Assembly: GCA_000733355.1 (NCBI GenBank)
Contig: JNVV01000007.1
Coordinates: 246,624 to 310,623 of the forward strand
DNA: 64,000 bases
Direction of reading: 5' to 3'
Source of the DNA: Falciphora oryzae
Lineage: Eukaryota; Ascomycota; Sordariomycetes; Magnaporthales; Magnaporthaceae
In this document: positions 35,001 to 47,014 of the stretch, one piece after another
Layout: each line of letters begins with the position of its first letter
Position numbering within the stretch: position 1 is the first letter of the stretch
Translations under genes and position numbers: made by a program
Notes under the pieces: model-generated
Database searches by the model: none
What the model was told of the DNA's origin: nothing
What the model saw: only the letters and a program-made list of their open reading frames with translations

Positions 35001-35828
35001 TTCCCGTCCCGAATGACCATTGGCATGTTTGTCGAGTCGCTGGCGGGGAAGTCGGGGGCGCTGCACGGGCTAGCGCAGGACTCGACACCCTTCAGGTTCG
35101 ACGAGGAGGACACGGCGGCCGAGTACTTTGGACACCAGCTTATGAAGGCCGGCTACAACTACCACGGGAACGAGCCCATGTACTCGGGCATCACGGGACA
35201 GGAGCTGGCGGCGGACATCTACATCGGAGTGGTCTACTACCAGCGGCTGAGGCACATGGTGAACGACAAGTTCCAGGTGCGGACGACGGGCCCCGTCGTT
35301 CCGACGACTGGACAGCCCATCAAGGGAAGGAAACGAGGAGGTGGTATCCGTGTGGGTGAGATGGAGCGCGATGCGCTGCTGGCTCACGGGACGGCGTTCC
35401 TGCTGCAGGACCGTCTCCTCAACTGCTCCGACTACTCGAGGTCCTGGATCTGCCGGACCTGCGGCACGTTCCTGTCGGTGCAGCCGACGGTGTCACCGTT
35501 TGTTGGCAAGCGAAAGATCAACACGGTGAGGTGCCGAGGCTGCGCAACGCGCCTGGACGGACTGGACGACGACGTGGACGTGGCAAAGGTGGACGGCGAG
35601 ATATGGGAGGATGGACAGGGGAATCAGTGGATCGGTGGTGACAACACGACTCTAGTCGTGGTGCCTGGCGCGCTCAAGTTCCTAGACGTGGAACTGGCGG
35701 CCATGGGCGTCAAGCTAAAATACAGGGTAGACCCCAAGGACGCGCCGAGAAAGGGCCCGATGAGGCAAGCGGGTGTGGACGGTTTCCACGTCGGAGGCTC
35801 GGCCGTGGCTCTGCCGCCCTCGTATTAA
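32036..35828 (+). CDS. RPA2: RNA polymerase I second-largest subunit (RPA2/RPA135)
   Basis: Two exons, 32036-32506 and 32577-35828 (1240 aa; family about 1200), with a 70-nt intron. The ATG at 32036 (MAPTATSTQWDHEYNTLRRE) is preferred; an in-frame ATG 20 codons upstream (31976) is less likely. Conserved beta-subunit blocks are present: GGYFIVNGNEKII (lobe/protrusion), the fork region RFISHFRMVHRG, GYDMDDAMIINKS, GDKFSSRHGQKG and QKWPMIDMPFSESG. The hybrid-binding and wall domains follow. The C-terminal zinc site is CRTCGTFL…CRGCATRL. Pol I synthesises the large rRNA precursor in the nucleolus. Pol I rather than Pol II/III identity comes from the N-terminus and overall similarity. Confidence 0.96.
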
Positions 35829-37335
35829 GGGATACGCACGGTTATCAGTCTCTCAAGTGTGGATTTACGGCTAGGTACGTATGCGACGCGATGTCATGTC
35901 TAGGTAGATGTATATATGCGTTTTTGTTTTGGGTCATTATCTTGCTTTTGCACCTGAGGGAAGGGTGTTTGTGCATCTAGCGCTAGCTCGGTTGAGTTTG
36001 GTCGGCCTGGGGAGCATGCAGGCCGATACCATCCACCAAGATAGATGAGGCATGTCACCTCGATTCTCACCTGGGCAGTTCTTTCAGGCCGTGTGACGAG
36101 GTGGTGTAACTTGACCTATCCGATGTCTCTCAGTGGTCTCTTCAGTTTGTTTTTTCCACTCGCCCAGCTGATGGAAAGAGAAGAAAAGGAATGGCCAGGT
36201 GGGTAGGTTGTTTTCTGGGCTGGCTACCTAGGTATCCAAGAGCCAAGCAATAAATCTCTCTACGGGAATCATGGCTGATGGCGCAGGGCCATCGATCACA
36301 GCCAAAGCTGATTCTTGCACCTGCTATCATGCAGCCAGCCGTCCGAATTCCAGGAATCGGCTCCGAGATTTGATTACGGACCGGGTCGCCCTTCGGGTAC
36401 TTGCTTTGACGAGATGGGCCATGGTGCCTGGATAATGACGGCTATGCAGGAGTGTCGCGAGAGCTGCCCGAAGGCGAAGACATCCCCCAAGACGATTCCG
36501 GGGTTTGAGTGATTTCCCCTTTCGGCCATGACTCTTCTGGCTTACACAATGACGGGAAGGATTGGGCATCGCTTAGAGGAGGTCCTTATCTCAAGGTAGG
36601 CAGGTGCACAAATCCAGGCACCCTCGATGCAAACAGCTGGAGACAGCAGGCGCGGGATGGACACGCCATCTCTGAGAGGAAGGCAGACGACCATGCCGGG
36701 CAAGGGCATATGCGCACCCGTGTTTGCTCGCTCCCTCGGCAGGTACAGCCCTGCCCGGCGTGCTCCGCCGCTCGCTCGTTGTCCATCATGACCAGATCCC
36801 GTCGCCACTGCCACGCTTCACGGCGCGTTTGCGGGGGCACATTTGAGCCCTTGGCCACGGCAAACAACAACCTACCTCGACGGCCCAGACGATCACACCC
36901 AGTCGCTCGGTGATACAGGCAGACCAGACACTGGCCTCGCCCAGACCAGGTCTTACAAGACCTTTGTTGTCTTCTTCTCGCTGTTTGACGAATGCCTGCG
37001 TATACATGAGCCGACGCATTCTTTGCCCTTCCAGGCGACACCACGGAACACTCGTTGAACAAAGACTAGTGGCAGAAGAAGCCGAAGCCTCGACGGCATC
37101 CACCCGTCCTCCCCGGCTATCTCGTGCCGTTCAGCTCAAGCTGTCTCTCATTACGCTTGAGGACTGACTTTATTACCCTCTCTGGCTCCCCTTGCACCAC
37201 GGGACATCTTTGACACCGACGACGGCTGCTTGGAGCCCTGCTAGCCATCGAAGCGAGCATCCGAAATTCCTCGCCATAGGGGCATCTCGGCCACCTCGCG
37301 AGCTCTCTCACTGCACCACCGGTCGACACGCCAAG
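35829..37335. promoter_or_regulatory. Tandem spacer, RPA2 3' region and tyrosinase promoter
   Basis: 1.5 kb without a supportable gene. It contains TAGGTAGA (about 35902) and a TACCTAGGTA palindrome (36224-36233). Confidence 0.5.
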
Positions 37336-39585
37336 ATGGGTCATCTCACCCGAGGCGTTCTCCTGTCCGCCGTCTATATCGGCAGCCTGATTCTCCTGGC
37401 GGCGGCAAACCCTCACCATGTTACCGGCTACGACTATGGGTTCGATACAGCTCCTTTGATCAAGCGGCAGGACCCCCAGGAGCCGTTTGTGGTGAAGGGG
37501 GCAGGCAGGCCAAACAGCACCGTTGTGCCCCTCCGCCCCGAGATCCGGGATCTGGAAAAGGACAAGGAGAAGTGGACGCTTTACATTCTTGGCCTTAGCA
37601 TGATGGCGTTCAAGGACCAGGACGACCCGCTATCGTGGTACTCGATCGCTGGTACGTGGACTCGGCACTCGGCGCCTCCCTGCTCCGATTTTTGAGCCAA
37701 ACTGACCTCGTCGCAGGAGTCCACGGACTCCCCTTCACGCCCTGGAACGGCGTCAAACCGGCCCCTGGGAGCGAGAATACAGGATACTGCACCCACGAGT
37801 CTATCCTGTTCCCCACCTGGCATCGACCGTACCTTGCCTTGTACGAGGTAAGATGCAGGTACCAACCCAGACTGTCTCAGTAGGGAGACGAGTGGCGTGA
37901 TATGGGGGCAACACAGAAATGGTTCCTTGTACCAAACACACAGTCCGCTGGGAGCAAAGAGTGGTCTTGGCAGGCAACCGGGCCCGTTGCTGACAGCTTG
38001 ACATGCAGCAAATCCTCTACGACGACATCCAAAGCATAGCCTCCTGGTTCAAGAATGACGATACGAGGAAGCGATTCCAGGCTGCCGCCGCCGATTTCCG
38101 CATCCCGTACTGGGACTGGGCAAGTAACCCGCCCAGCGGCGAGAGCCTGTTGCCCCTCTCCGTCGGGGGCAGCCCCTGGGTCGATGTCGCAGGCCCCAAC
38201 GGAGTGCAGCGCATCTCGAACCCCCTGTACATGTACTCGTTCCGCCCGCTTAACGCATCCGCCTTCTGGATGGCGCCGGTAGGTCGAGCTGACGCCGCCG
38301 CCCACGTCACGGGTTTCCCCTGGATGATGGTCTCATGCTGACCGCGATACGTCGCCTGTAGTGGGATTACTGGGGTGGGACTCTACGATCTCCGAGCAGC
38401 AACGCTCCTCAAGCGCTGTCAAATAACACCAAGGTCGCCATGGCGCTGGATCAGAATCATGCTACAATACAGCAGCGCGTGTATGCGCTCTTCTCGAGCT
38501 ACAGCAACTACTCTGCATTCAGCAACGAGGCGTGGTATGCCAAGGGCGACACCAAGCACGACTCTATCGAGGCAGTCCACGACGCCATCCACTCGCTCGG
38601 AGGCCTGGGCGGGCACATGACGTACATACCTTTTTCGTCCTTCGACCCCTTATTCTGGCTCCACCATACCAACCTCGACCGCCTCTTCGCCATGTGGCAG
38701 ACCATCCACCCGGATTCGTGGATCACTCCGCAACCTGCGCGGATGGCGTCGTACACGACCCTGGCCGGCCAAATAGTGGACTCTAGTACGCCTCTCACCC
38801 CGTTTTACGCCACTAACAACGGCGTATTCTGGGATTCGAACATGGTCCGAGACCCAAAAGTCTTCAACTACAACTATGCCGACACTGTGGGGCAGGCGTT
38901 CATGGCTCTGCCGGGTTTCCAGTCGGGGGCCTCGGCCCAGCGACGGGTCAAGGCGGCCATCAACAGGCTGTACGGGAACTCGAGCCCGGCTCGCCTCAGG
39001 TTCTCGGCTCCACAGAGCAGGAGGGCAGCTGCGCGCCCACGCGCGGCAGCCATGCTGGCACCAAAAACTAATGCCTGGTGGGACTCCGATTCTCCAGACC
39101 CGGCACCAGGGACGGTTCTCAGGGACAAGGCCTATCGCGACTGGGTCATCAACATCCGCGCCGAGAAGCAGGCTCTTGGAGGAACCTACTTCATCCATGT
39201 CTTTGGCGGGGACCCGCCAACCGACCCCGATTTATGGGTATCGGCACCGAACCTTGTCGGCACCCTGAGTGTCTTCGCCTCTCCCGTCATGCATGGAGAC
39301 CACCAGGCCAGCAATCTGGTTTCGGGTACTATACCCCTGACGTCGTTCCTGACGAGCAGAGTCGTTGCGAGCGAGCTCCGCAACCTCGAGATCGACGCCG
39401 TCGAGCCCTATCTCAGAGCCACGATGCAGTATCGCGTAATCCCCGCCAGCGGCGCTGTCGTGGACTCTTCGACTGTCGCGGGCCTTCACATGAGCGTCGC
39501 CAGCTCCGAGGTTCAAGCACCAGCCTCCGAGTTCGACCTGCCAAGGTGGGGGGAGCCCATCCAGCACTTCGATCTAAACCCCTGA
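37336..39585 (+). CDS. Secreted tyrosinase (type 3 copper oxidase) with C-terminal domain
   Basis: Four exons: 37336-37651, 37717-37847, 38009-38278 and 38362-39585 (646 aa). The N-terminus has a hydrophobic signal-like segment ([17 protein letters not shown]) and a possible Kex2 site after LIKR. CuA ligands are H108 (VHGLP), H132 (CTHES) and H141 (TWHRPYL). C130 two residues before H132 fits the Cys-His thioether of fungal tyrosinases. CuB ligands are H312 and H316 (VHDAIH) and H341 in the LHHTNLDR motif. The C-terminal tyrosinase domain (from about [11 protein letters not shown]) ends in FDLNP; in related enzymes it shields the active site and is cleaved on activation. The enzyme o-hydroxylates monophenols and oxidises diphenols, feeding melanin formation. 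No pigment genes lie nearby. Confidence 0.93.
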
Positions 39586-40612
39586 GGCAGCCAGTAGTCT
39601 TGAGTGTCTCACTTTTCGTGGCTCTGGATTGAGTGATCATCCCTTCGCCTTCCCTTTTTGTTGCTTTTGATAAGACACCAAAATGATATCTATTGTGTTT
39701 TTGATGGTCCAAAGCCCCGATAGGGATTTTCGTATTTGATGGTACTTAAGTTAACCGGAGAGTTTTAGTGGGAGTCTTGGTCGAATCGAAGGATATGGTC
39801 TTCAGGGAGCCTATGCCTGTGTAGGTAGTTGTAAGACACTGACGGAACAGTTGGTTATTCTTAAGTGTGAGACTTTGTTGGGATGCCAGCTGGAGGATAG
39901 ATTGTTGAGAACTAATATTGAAGTGTTTGTCCTGCGGAGCCTCGATACTCATAAACGTTCCCTGCCGATTCTTCGAGGAAGGACTTCTTCTTTGCTGGAG
40001 TAAATCTTTCGATTGAAGTCCGGTGCATCAATTTGCAGCATGAAGGCGCGAGTCTAATATACAAATACCACCCTTTACGGAGGATAGATCTGAACGCAGA
40101 GGTATTACCAGCAGCTCGGGAGACTTCAGAACCCCAAACACCCGATCGTGCCGTCAGTCAGCCATTATTAAAAAGAGCTACTGAATCCAAACCATGCAAG
40201 TACGCGTATGTACTAATGCATCTGATTCTGATCCCAACGCACGAGAAGAAGCCGCAAATTTCCCATATATGGCAGGCCATGATCTGAATCTATAAGATAG
40301 TAACGAATAAAAAGAAGGACAAAACCCCACGAGATAAAACGAGTCGCTTCTTTGATTTTTTGGTCCAAACTTGCTGATGTGGTCGCTTGGCGCTTTATGC
40401 AGGAGGTCACAACAGGAAAGCAAAAAAAGACGAGATATTTTTCCCCCCCACCCAACAGCCCGAGAAACGGGAAAAGATCAAATGAAAGAATAAGAAGAAT
40501 AAGAAGGTGAAAACGGGCCGAATAAATAGAGGATGGAAAGATGGTGAGCAGGCGGGCTTTAGGGCAGTCGATGATGGTGTGAAGGAAAGCAGAGACCGAG
40601 GACGTGCCTCTT
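39586..40612. other. Convergent, relatively A/T-rich spacer
   Basis: About 1 kb between the tyrosinase and the DUF8004-type gene. It is visibly more A/T-rich than its surroundings (about 39700-40330), with no gene or mobile-element trace. The composition shift is modest and does not look like heavy RIP. Confidence 0.5.
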
Positions 40613-43600
40613 TCAGCTCCCAGGCAGCCAGCTCTTCTTCTTCTTGACCTTTTGGTCGTCCATGCCCTTTAGGATGTCGTCGAACGACATCCCGCCGCCG
40701 CCGCTGCCGCCCGCCGGGGTCAGGCTACTGCCAGCGCGCGTGTGAGACGGCCCCGGGCTGTTGTGCTGGTGGGCACCCCCGGGCGTCCCGGTCCTGGGGC
40801 CCGAGGAGCCGGGACTGCCGCCACCGCCGTTGACCAGCAGCTTGAGGTTGCCGGCCGAGTGGCTGCGGGCCATGTGGCCGCGCTGGTACGGGGCCGACGG
40901 GAGCTCCAGCTGCTCGCCGCTGGCGCTGGCGCCGCCTCCGGGGTGGTACGGGAAGGTGCCCGACCGAGGCGGGGTCGCCTCGAACGGGGGGTCGACGGGC
41001 TCGAGGCCGACGATGGAGGAGCGGTAGCCGGCACTCACGGAGCGCTGGCTCGCGGGCGACTGGTTCCGCGGACGGAGGGTGACGGGCGTGCCCAGCCCCG
41101 TCGACGAGACGGCCGAGGCCGGGGTGCCCGTGCCCATGGTGGGCGATGAGGCCCCGTGGGGGTCCATGCCCGCGAAGACGGACCGGGGCGGCTCGAGCGG
41201 CGACATGAGAGGGGGGAGCTGAGGCGCTACCGACAGGGTGCGCTGGCTCCGGAGGGTCGGGCTGCGGTCGCCGGGGCTCCCGGGTCCGCCGCCGCCGCTC
41301 GCGCCGCCGCCCGAGACGCGCCGCAGGGCGGCCTCCCAGTTCTTCGCGGCGATCCAGCAGTGCGAGCGGCCGTAGACGGCCTCGATGGAGAACATGACGG
41401 TGTCGGCGGCGAGCTGAACCTTTGAGCCGTTGGGGGCCTCGAACCAGCGCTTGCGCACCTCCATGGCGTCCTCCATCCACGGCGGGGTGCCCTGGGGCGC
41501 CTGGCACAGGAAGTACTCGACGCCCTCGGTGTAGCGCAGGCCGGGGGCGTCGACGGCGAGGATGGGCAGCGACTGGATGACGACGTAGAGGAAGATCCAG
41601 ATGCCGATGCGGAGGTCGACCAGGTCGGGGGCCGACTTGCCGCGCGCCTCCTTGAGCTCAAATTCCTTGAAGGCGTCGAGGAAGGGCAGGCGGATGCTGC
41701 CCGTGTCGAAGTCGTACGACTTCTGCATGACGAGCAGCAGCTCGTTGATCTGGAGGCGCTTGTCAAAGCGGGCCTGCTCCTTGGGCGCCATGTCGTTGTA
41801 CGTGGCCAGGACCGAGGTCATGGACGGCAGGGTCGGCACGTCGAAGGGGACGGCGGGCAGCACGGGCGGCGACGAGTTGTCGAACTCAGACAGCAGCTTG
41901 CGCAGGGCGATCAGGTTTGGGTCGCGGGCGTCGGGCGACTCCTCCTGCTCGACGATGCGGGTCGAGAGGGCACGGCGGTCGACGAGGAGGTCGTACAGGG
42001 CACACAGGTCCGAGTACAGCTGGCGGAGCACCTGGCGGTTGAGCCCGCTCTCGGAGAAGGGGTTCTTCTTGCTGCGGGCCTTGGGAGGCCAGCCGCCAAA
42101 CTCGGACTTGTAGTGCTTGAGCACGAAGCTGCGCATGCTCGAGAAGCTGGCGCGCCAGGCCTTGAAGCGCACGTTCTTGAAGTCGGCGTTGGACGTCGAG
42201 CTGGCCACGCCGGCAAAGACGGCGGGGAAGTCGAAGCTCTCGAGGCGCGTGTTGACGTTGTGCTGGCGGTTGAGCAGGTCGAGGTGCTCGCGCTCGAGGC
42301 GCTGGGCCGTGCTGGGCGAGAGCTGGGCGAACAGGGGCGACTTGAGCTCCAGCACGGCGTCGTACTTACCGACGGCGTGCGTGAAGGCCTCGTTGTAGAT
42401 CTCCCACGAGCGCATCTGCTCGCCCAGCGTCAGGGCCTCGATCGTCTTCTCGCGGCTCTCGCGCACGTCGGCCAGCTGCATCTGGTCCGAGTAGAAGCTG
42501 AAGCTGAGGTCGACGGCGTTGCCGAACGACTGCCCGTCGTGGCTTCGGAACTCGAACTCGCGCAGGAGGCCGGCGATGCGGAGCAGCACAGCAAAGACGG
42601 TCGGGTGCGCCGGCGTTCCCGCCAGCGGCTGGCCCGTCAGGAAGGCGATCAGGTTGCGCACGTCCATCAGGCGCTCGGGCGTCGGCGGCGCCTCCCTGTC
42701 GGCAGGGCCCAATGTTGGAGAGTCGGCCACGCACAGGCGCAGCTCGGCGGGGCCGTCGCCCACGGGAGGCGGGGTGGCCGATGACACGATAGAGCGCCGG
42801 GCGTCGTCGGCCGTGAGGCTGTTGCGGCCGCTGAAACTGCTGGTCCTGCCGCGTGAGCTGATGGGCGACGCCGTAGCCTCGACCTGCAGCATCTCGTCGA
42901 AAACGGCAGAGTTGGCGAATATGATGCCCGGCACCTTGAACGAAGGGCCGCGCCCGCTGGCCCTGGGGTAGAGGTAGACGATAACATCGCCCGCCTCGTT
43001 CCACAGCTCAGGAACCTGCAAAGAGTGGAGAGAAAAAAAAATCAGCAAGGAAGTTTATGAGTGAAAGGAGGTCGCCCGTAGTCACTGCTCACCTTCTCGG
43101 CGTTGGTAAGGAAGCTGGGGTTGTAATCGGCCGTGGGGTTCTGCCTGTCGGTGGTGAAGATCCAGGCCTGGCTTTTGGCCGCCGCACCCTTCCTGTCAGT
43201 CGAGACATTGCGTGAGCGGCCGCCGGGGAACCAGCTCTTGCGAACTCTGCCGCGGCCCGGGCTGTGTGTACCATCGCTCGAGTGCGTCGAGGGAGGTCTG
43301 CTGGAATGCCTGACGACAGGCACCGGGGGCGCATCACCAGGGTGCGGCGAGGCCTTGGTCAGAGTGTTGGTACGCGAGTGCGCGCCGACGCTCCTGCCTC
43401 TGGGTCTGGACTCGGGGGAGGGCGAGACGCGGCGATGCTGCAGCCGGCGTGGCTGGCGCTGTTCGCTGGGGGATGCGACGGCATCTTGCTGCTGAGTCGA
43501 TTCGAGGGGTAGGGACCCCCGTCGAGGAGGTGGGGCGGCAGCCGAGGCCGCGCCGTTGCTGGGAGAAGGCGGCGGTGGTGGCTGCTGCTTGGGCAGTGGC

Positions 43601-44850
43601 GGCACCGGCGGCGGCAGCTGCTTGGGCGGTGGCGGCGGCGGCGGTGGACTCAAGGGTTCCGACGGGAGGGATTTGTGGCTAAGGTTTGGCATTGCGTCAG
43701 TCGGTGACAGCGGCTCGGGCTTGGACGACTGCTGGTGGTACTGGTGGTGGTACGGCTGCCAGCCCTGGCCAGGCTGGTGGTGGTCGGGATAGGGGTCCTG
43801 CTGGAGGTATGGATACGGGTCTGGCTGCTGCTGCTGATTGAGGAATATGTACGGCTCGTCGTCGTCCGTGTCGTCGTGGGGCTGGACGGCGCGGATCTGC
43901 AGAGGAGGAAAAGGGGCCGTCGTCGTCGGGGAGAAGGTGGTGCGTTGAGGGGAGGGGGTGACAGCTGCAGGATTCGACAGGGCGGCCTGGGGCTGGGCGT
44001 CGCTGCTGCTGTGGAACGATAGGGGCCTGCCGGTGGGGACAGGCTTGCGGTGGATTGGCGCGCCTTGTTCGGGGCTTCTGGGCTGGTGGTGGTGGTGGTG
44101 GTGGTGGTGCGTGCTTCGCTGGCGATCGTGGTGCGCCGTCGGCGAAGCCGAAGAAGCAAGCAGGGCAGAGCCGGGTTCTGGTGCTGCAGCAACAGGCTTA
44201 GTGACGTGCTTGGAGAAGAGCAGAGACTTGAGCGACGGCGCCGAGTGCCTGATGGGGTCCGCCGAGCGGCGATCGCCCCGGCGGCTGGCTCCCCGCCCAT
44301 TTCGACTCTGGGATTTCTGCGTCTGTGATTTCTGGATCTGAATCTGAGAGCCATCCTGGCCGGATCCGCGACGGCCGTCCCCGAGCACTGACCCGGGGGC
44401 TGGCCTTTTTTGCAGCCGCTGCGACTTTTGCGGCCGCGGCTGTTGCTGCTGTTGTTGTGGCGGCTCCTCGGGCGGCGGGCTGTCCTTGTCGAAATCGGCG
44501 AGGCAGTGGCGGGCCTGGGCTTGGTAGTCCTCGGCTGTCAGGCTGCTGCTGGCCTTGAGCCACAGGTCGCGGTCGTGGTAATGGCGCGCATGGTAGTCTG
44601 CAGCGAACACCGACAGGGGATGCCCCCGCTGGGGGAGCTGCTCCGTCTCAGCCCGCCTCAGCAGCGCCTCGCCCTCGGGTCGTTTTCGAATCTTGCCGCT
44701 GCGCTTCTCGTCGTCGTCGCCGTCGAGTCCGTACGGGTCCCGGGCAGAGTCGAGCGTGGGCACCGAGGGGGCAGAGAAACGATGGGAGAAAAAAGAGCCA
44801 ATGACAGAGGCACGCCTCTCTTTGGAGGACTTACTACGAGAAGCCATCAT
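40613..44850 (-). CDS. Large DUF8004-type fungal protein with long disordered N-terminus
   Basis: Two exons, 44850-43093 and 43015-40613 (about 1386 aa), with a 77-nt intron. Tandem ATGs at 44850 and 44847; the first has A at -3. Residues 1-560 are low complexity. They include a basic start (MMASRSKSSKERRAS), poly-Gln, an eight-His run, poly-Pro stretches and many SP/TP sites. The conserved block begins near SQAWIFTTDRQNP…FLTNAEK and continues across the splice as VPELWNEAGDVIVYLYP. It contains FKVPGIIFANSAVFDEML, MDVRNLIAFLTGQPL, SREKTIEALTLGEQMRSW and SMRSFVLKHYKSEFGGWPPK. The rest is a Ser/Pro/Gly-rich tail. I recognise the block as the fungal DUF8004 type; its early part (value in xxVPxxIFxxSxVF) is BTB-like. 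Function is unknown; filamentous ascomycetes usually have several paralogues. Confidence 0.85.
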
Positions 44851-45965
44851 CTTTGCGACCAGGCGCAAAGTGCCAAACACGACTCTAGGCACCGCACACA
44901 CAAAGGTGTGTCTTTGGAGAATAGATATCTATTGCCTCGTCCCTCCTTCGCTCGATCGATGGGGATTTCCTCTTGATCAACCCACTGGAGCCAGTCCCCT
45001 TGCTTGGAGGGGGGGCGTCCCGTTTGTTCTTGCTTGGGGCGTGCGCGAGCCCGTTGCTTCTGCTGCGCCCGGTTCGTTCGCAGGGACGCACTCGAGAAGC
45101 AAAGCAGGATGTGGCCTGGTCCTGGCCCTGGTCCTGGCAAGACCTGGCTCCAACAAAGTGGACCTGTCAAACAAAAAAAGAGACGGCCAAACGAGGCCCT
45201 TTCCGCTTGCTCGGTACGGATCCGGGATCTTCTCCTCAGGACTACCCGCTTAGTTTTTCTCGGTGGTGGGGATATGGGGGTTTACGAATACACCATTAGC
45301 ATCGGGAGGGTAGGGGGACTGGCAATCGAAATGAATGCCCATACAGAGGCATACGTATATGTACGTTCCTGTCTGCGCGGAGAGAGGCACACGTAGCCAC
45401 CTACCCAGTGCCAGCCTGCCTGGCCAGCCGATCCATCATCAGTCACATCGTGGCGAGGGGGCGGCCCGTCCGGCCAGCATAAGGACGTCCTGTGATTGGC
45501 GATGGGCACCTGGCCTATTCCATGGACACGAGTGCGTACATAGTGTGTGCATGTGCTTTGGATCCTCCATCCTCTCAACGCTTTTCCTTTCTTTTTGTCT
45601 CGGCTCCCAACCCCGACCATCTTGTCTCTCCATCTGGCACCTTGCTTCGCTATTCACCGGCACTGGCCAGGCTGACGCAACTTATCCTCGGCCGCATGTT
45701 TGTTTGTTTTGTTCAGTCTCCCTACCTCCGGATACGCCCAAAAGCAGGGCTGTTTGTAGGCGCCGTTCCTGCGGGCTCGGCATCTCCTGGGCACACCCAT
45801 CCCGAAACCTCGACGTCACTCCACAGCCAGCCAACCCCGGCGCTCCTACAGCATTGCGCCATTACCCGACGGCAACGCCACGTGCACGCACAACGCCAGC
45901 ACAGGATGCCGTGTATGAGTGAGCACCACCAGCCCGCCCGGAGAATCCGGTCCTTGTCCTGGGCA

Positions 45966-45982
45966 TTTTTTTTTTTTTTTTT
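45966..45982. repeat. T17 homopolymer
   Basis: Run of 17 T. Confidence 0.95.
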
Positions 45983-46291
45983 AGTTGGGTAGGCTGTATG
46001 TAAACGTTGCGGGTCGAAAAGGGAAAAGCAATGGAAGCAAAAGATAAAAATTCTTTTTCCAGATTTGCTCCAGCGGGCCCAAGCGGCACGGCACCGTTTT
46101 CGGCTACGTCATCTGATGCCAACACTGCATGCATACGGAGCATTTGGCAATTCCTTCGGTACCTGCGCGTCTCCTGCCCGGTTCTTGCAATCTACTGCGC
46201 CTTTCGTGTGCTTCCAGGCTTTGGCCGCTGCGGGCTGTTCCCGTCGGCACTCAAACGGGTTTCCCACGATATTGAATGAACGGATGGCGTC

Positions 46292-46309
46292 TTTTTTTTT
46301 TTTTTTTTT
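46292..46309. repeat. T18 homopolymer
   Basis: Run of 18 T, 310 bp from a similar run. Confidence 0.95.
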
Positions 46310-47014
46310 CCTCAGTGCATGCATGCCTCACCTCTCCCCCGCCCGTCTCAGCGGAGTTTTCAGGTCTGTCACCCCAGAAACAATCCGATATTTTCCAACG
46401 TTCGATGCATGCCGCCATCCCGTGCAAGCCCGCACAGCCATTCGAAAGGGGCCGCCCAGGGGGTTTATTTCGGTCAGACAAAGACATGGAACGCAGGCAA
46501 CCCTGCTCCGAAATCACCTGCGTCGAACGCTCGCTGGAGCCAGAAATATCACGAGGACCCACACATTGCATACGGGCCCAGGCGCGACGTCCACCAGGTG
46601 GGGGCGCGGCCTGGTGCTACCAAACCGGGCAATCGGCTGCCCACCAGTGCACCATCTGTGGGCCCACAACCCGCCTTTGGAGGGCGGCTCCTTACCAACG
46701 GGGAATGCAAGCTCGCAACAGAACATAGCATAGCCACTTTCCCCGCCAAGGCAGGGCTTCTGGGCTTCGTGTGCTCTCTTTATTTTTCACCATGTCTCGT
46801 CACGGCTTGTGCCAACAATCTGTTCTGCAGGTTCAGGGTTGGGATGAAGTACAGCAAAAGAACTGACCGGAAATAGGGAGTGGGCAGGGAGGCAGGGCGA
46901 AAATGGAAAGAATAAAAAAAGATCGACACCAACACGAAAGCGCCAAAAGTGCAATTCACCGAACCCAAACCACGGTTCCCCTCGTCGATCAAGCCCCTTT
47001 TTCTTCGGCCCTTT

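Larger units (their letters stand above)
44851..47014. promoter_or_regulatory. Spacer upstream of the DUF8004-type gene
   Basis: 2.2 kb without a supportable gene. It carries T17 (45966-45982) and T18 (46292-46309). Several overlapping ORFs (for example 45335-45922, 46065-46733) lack domain signal. Confidence 0.5.

Noticed and set aside
39700..40330. Possible RIP-mutated transposon relic
   Set aside because: A/T content rises only mildly, there is no TpA excess run, and no reverse-transcriptase or transposase trace in any frame.
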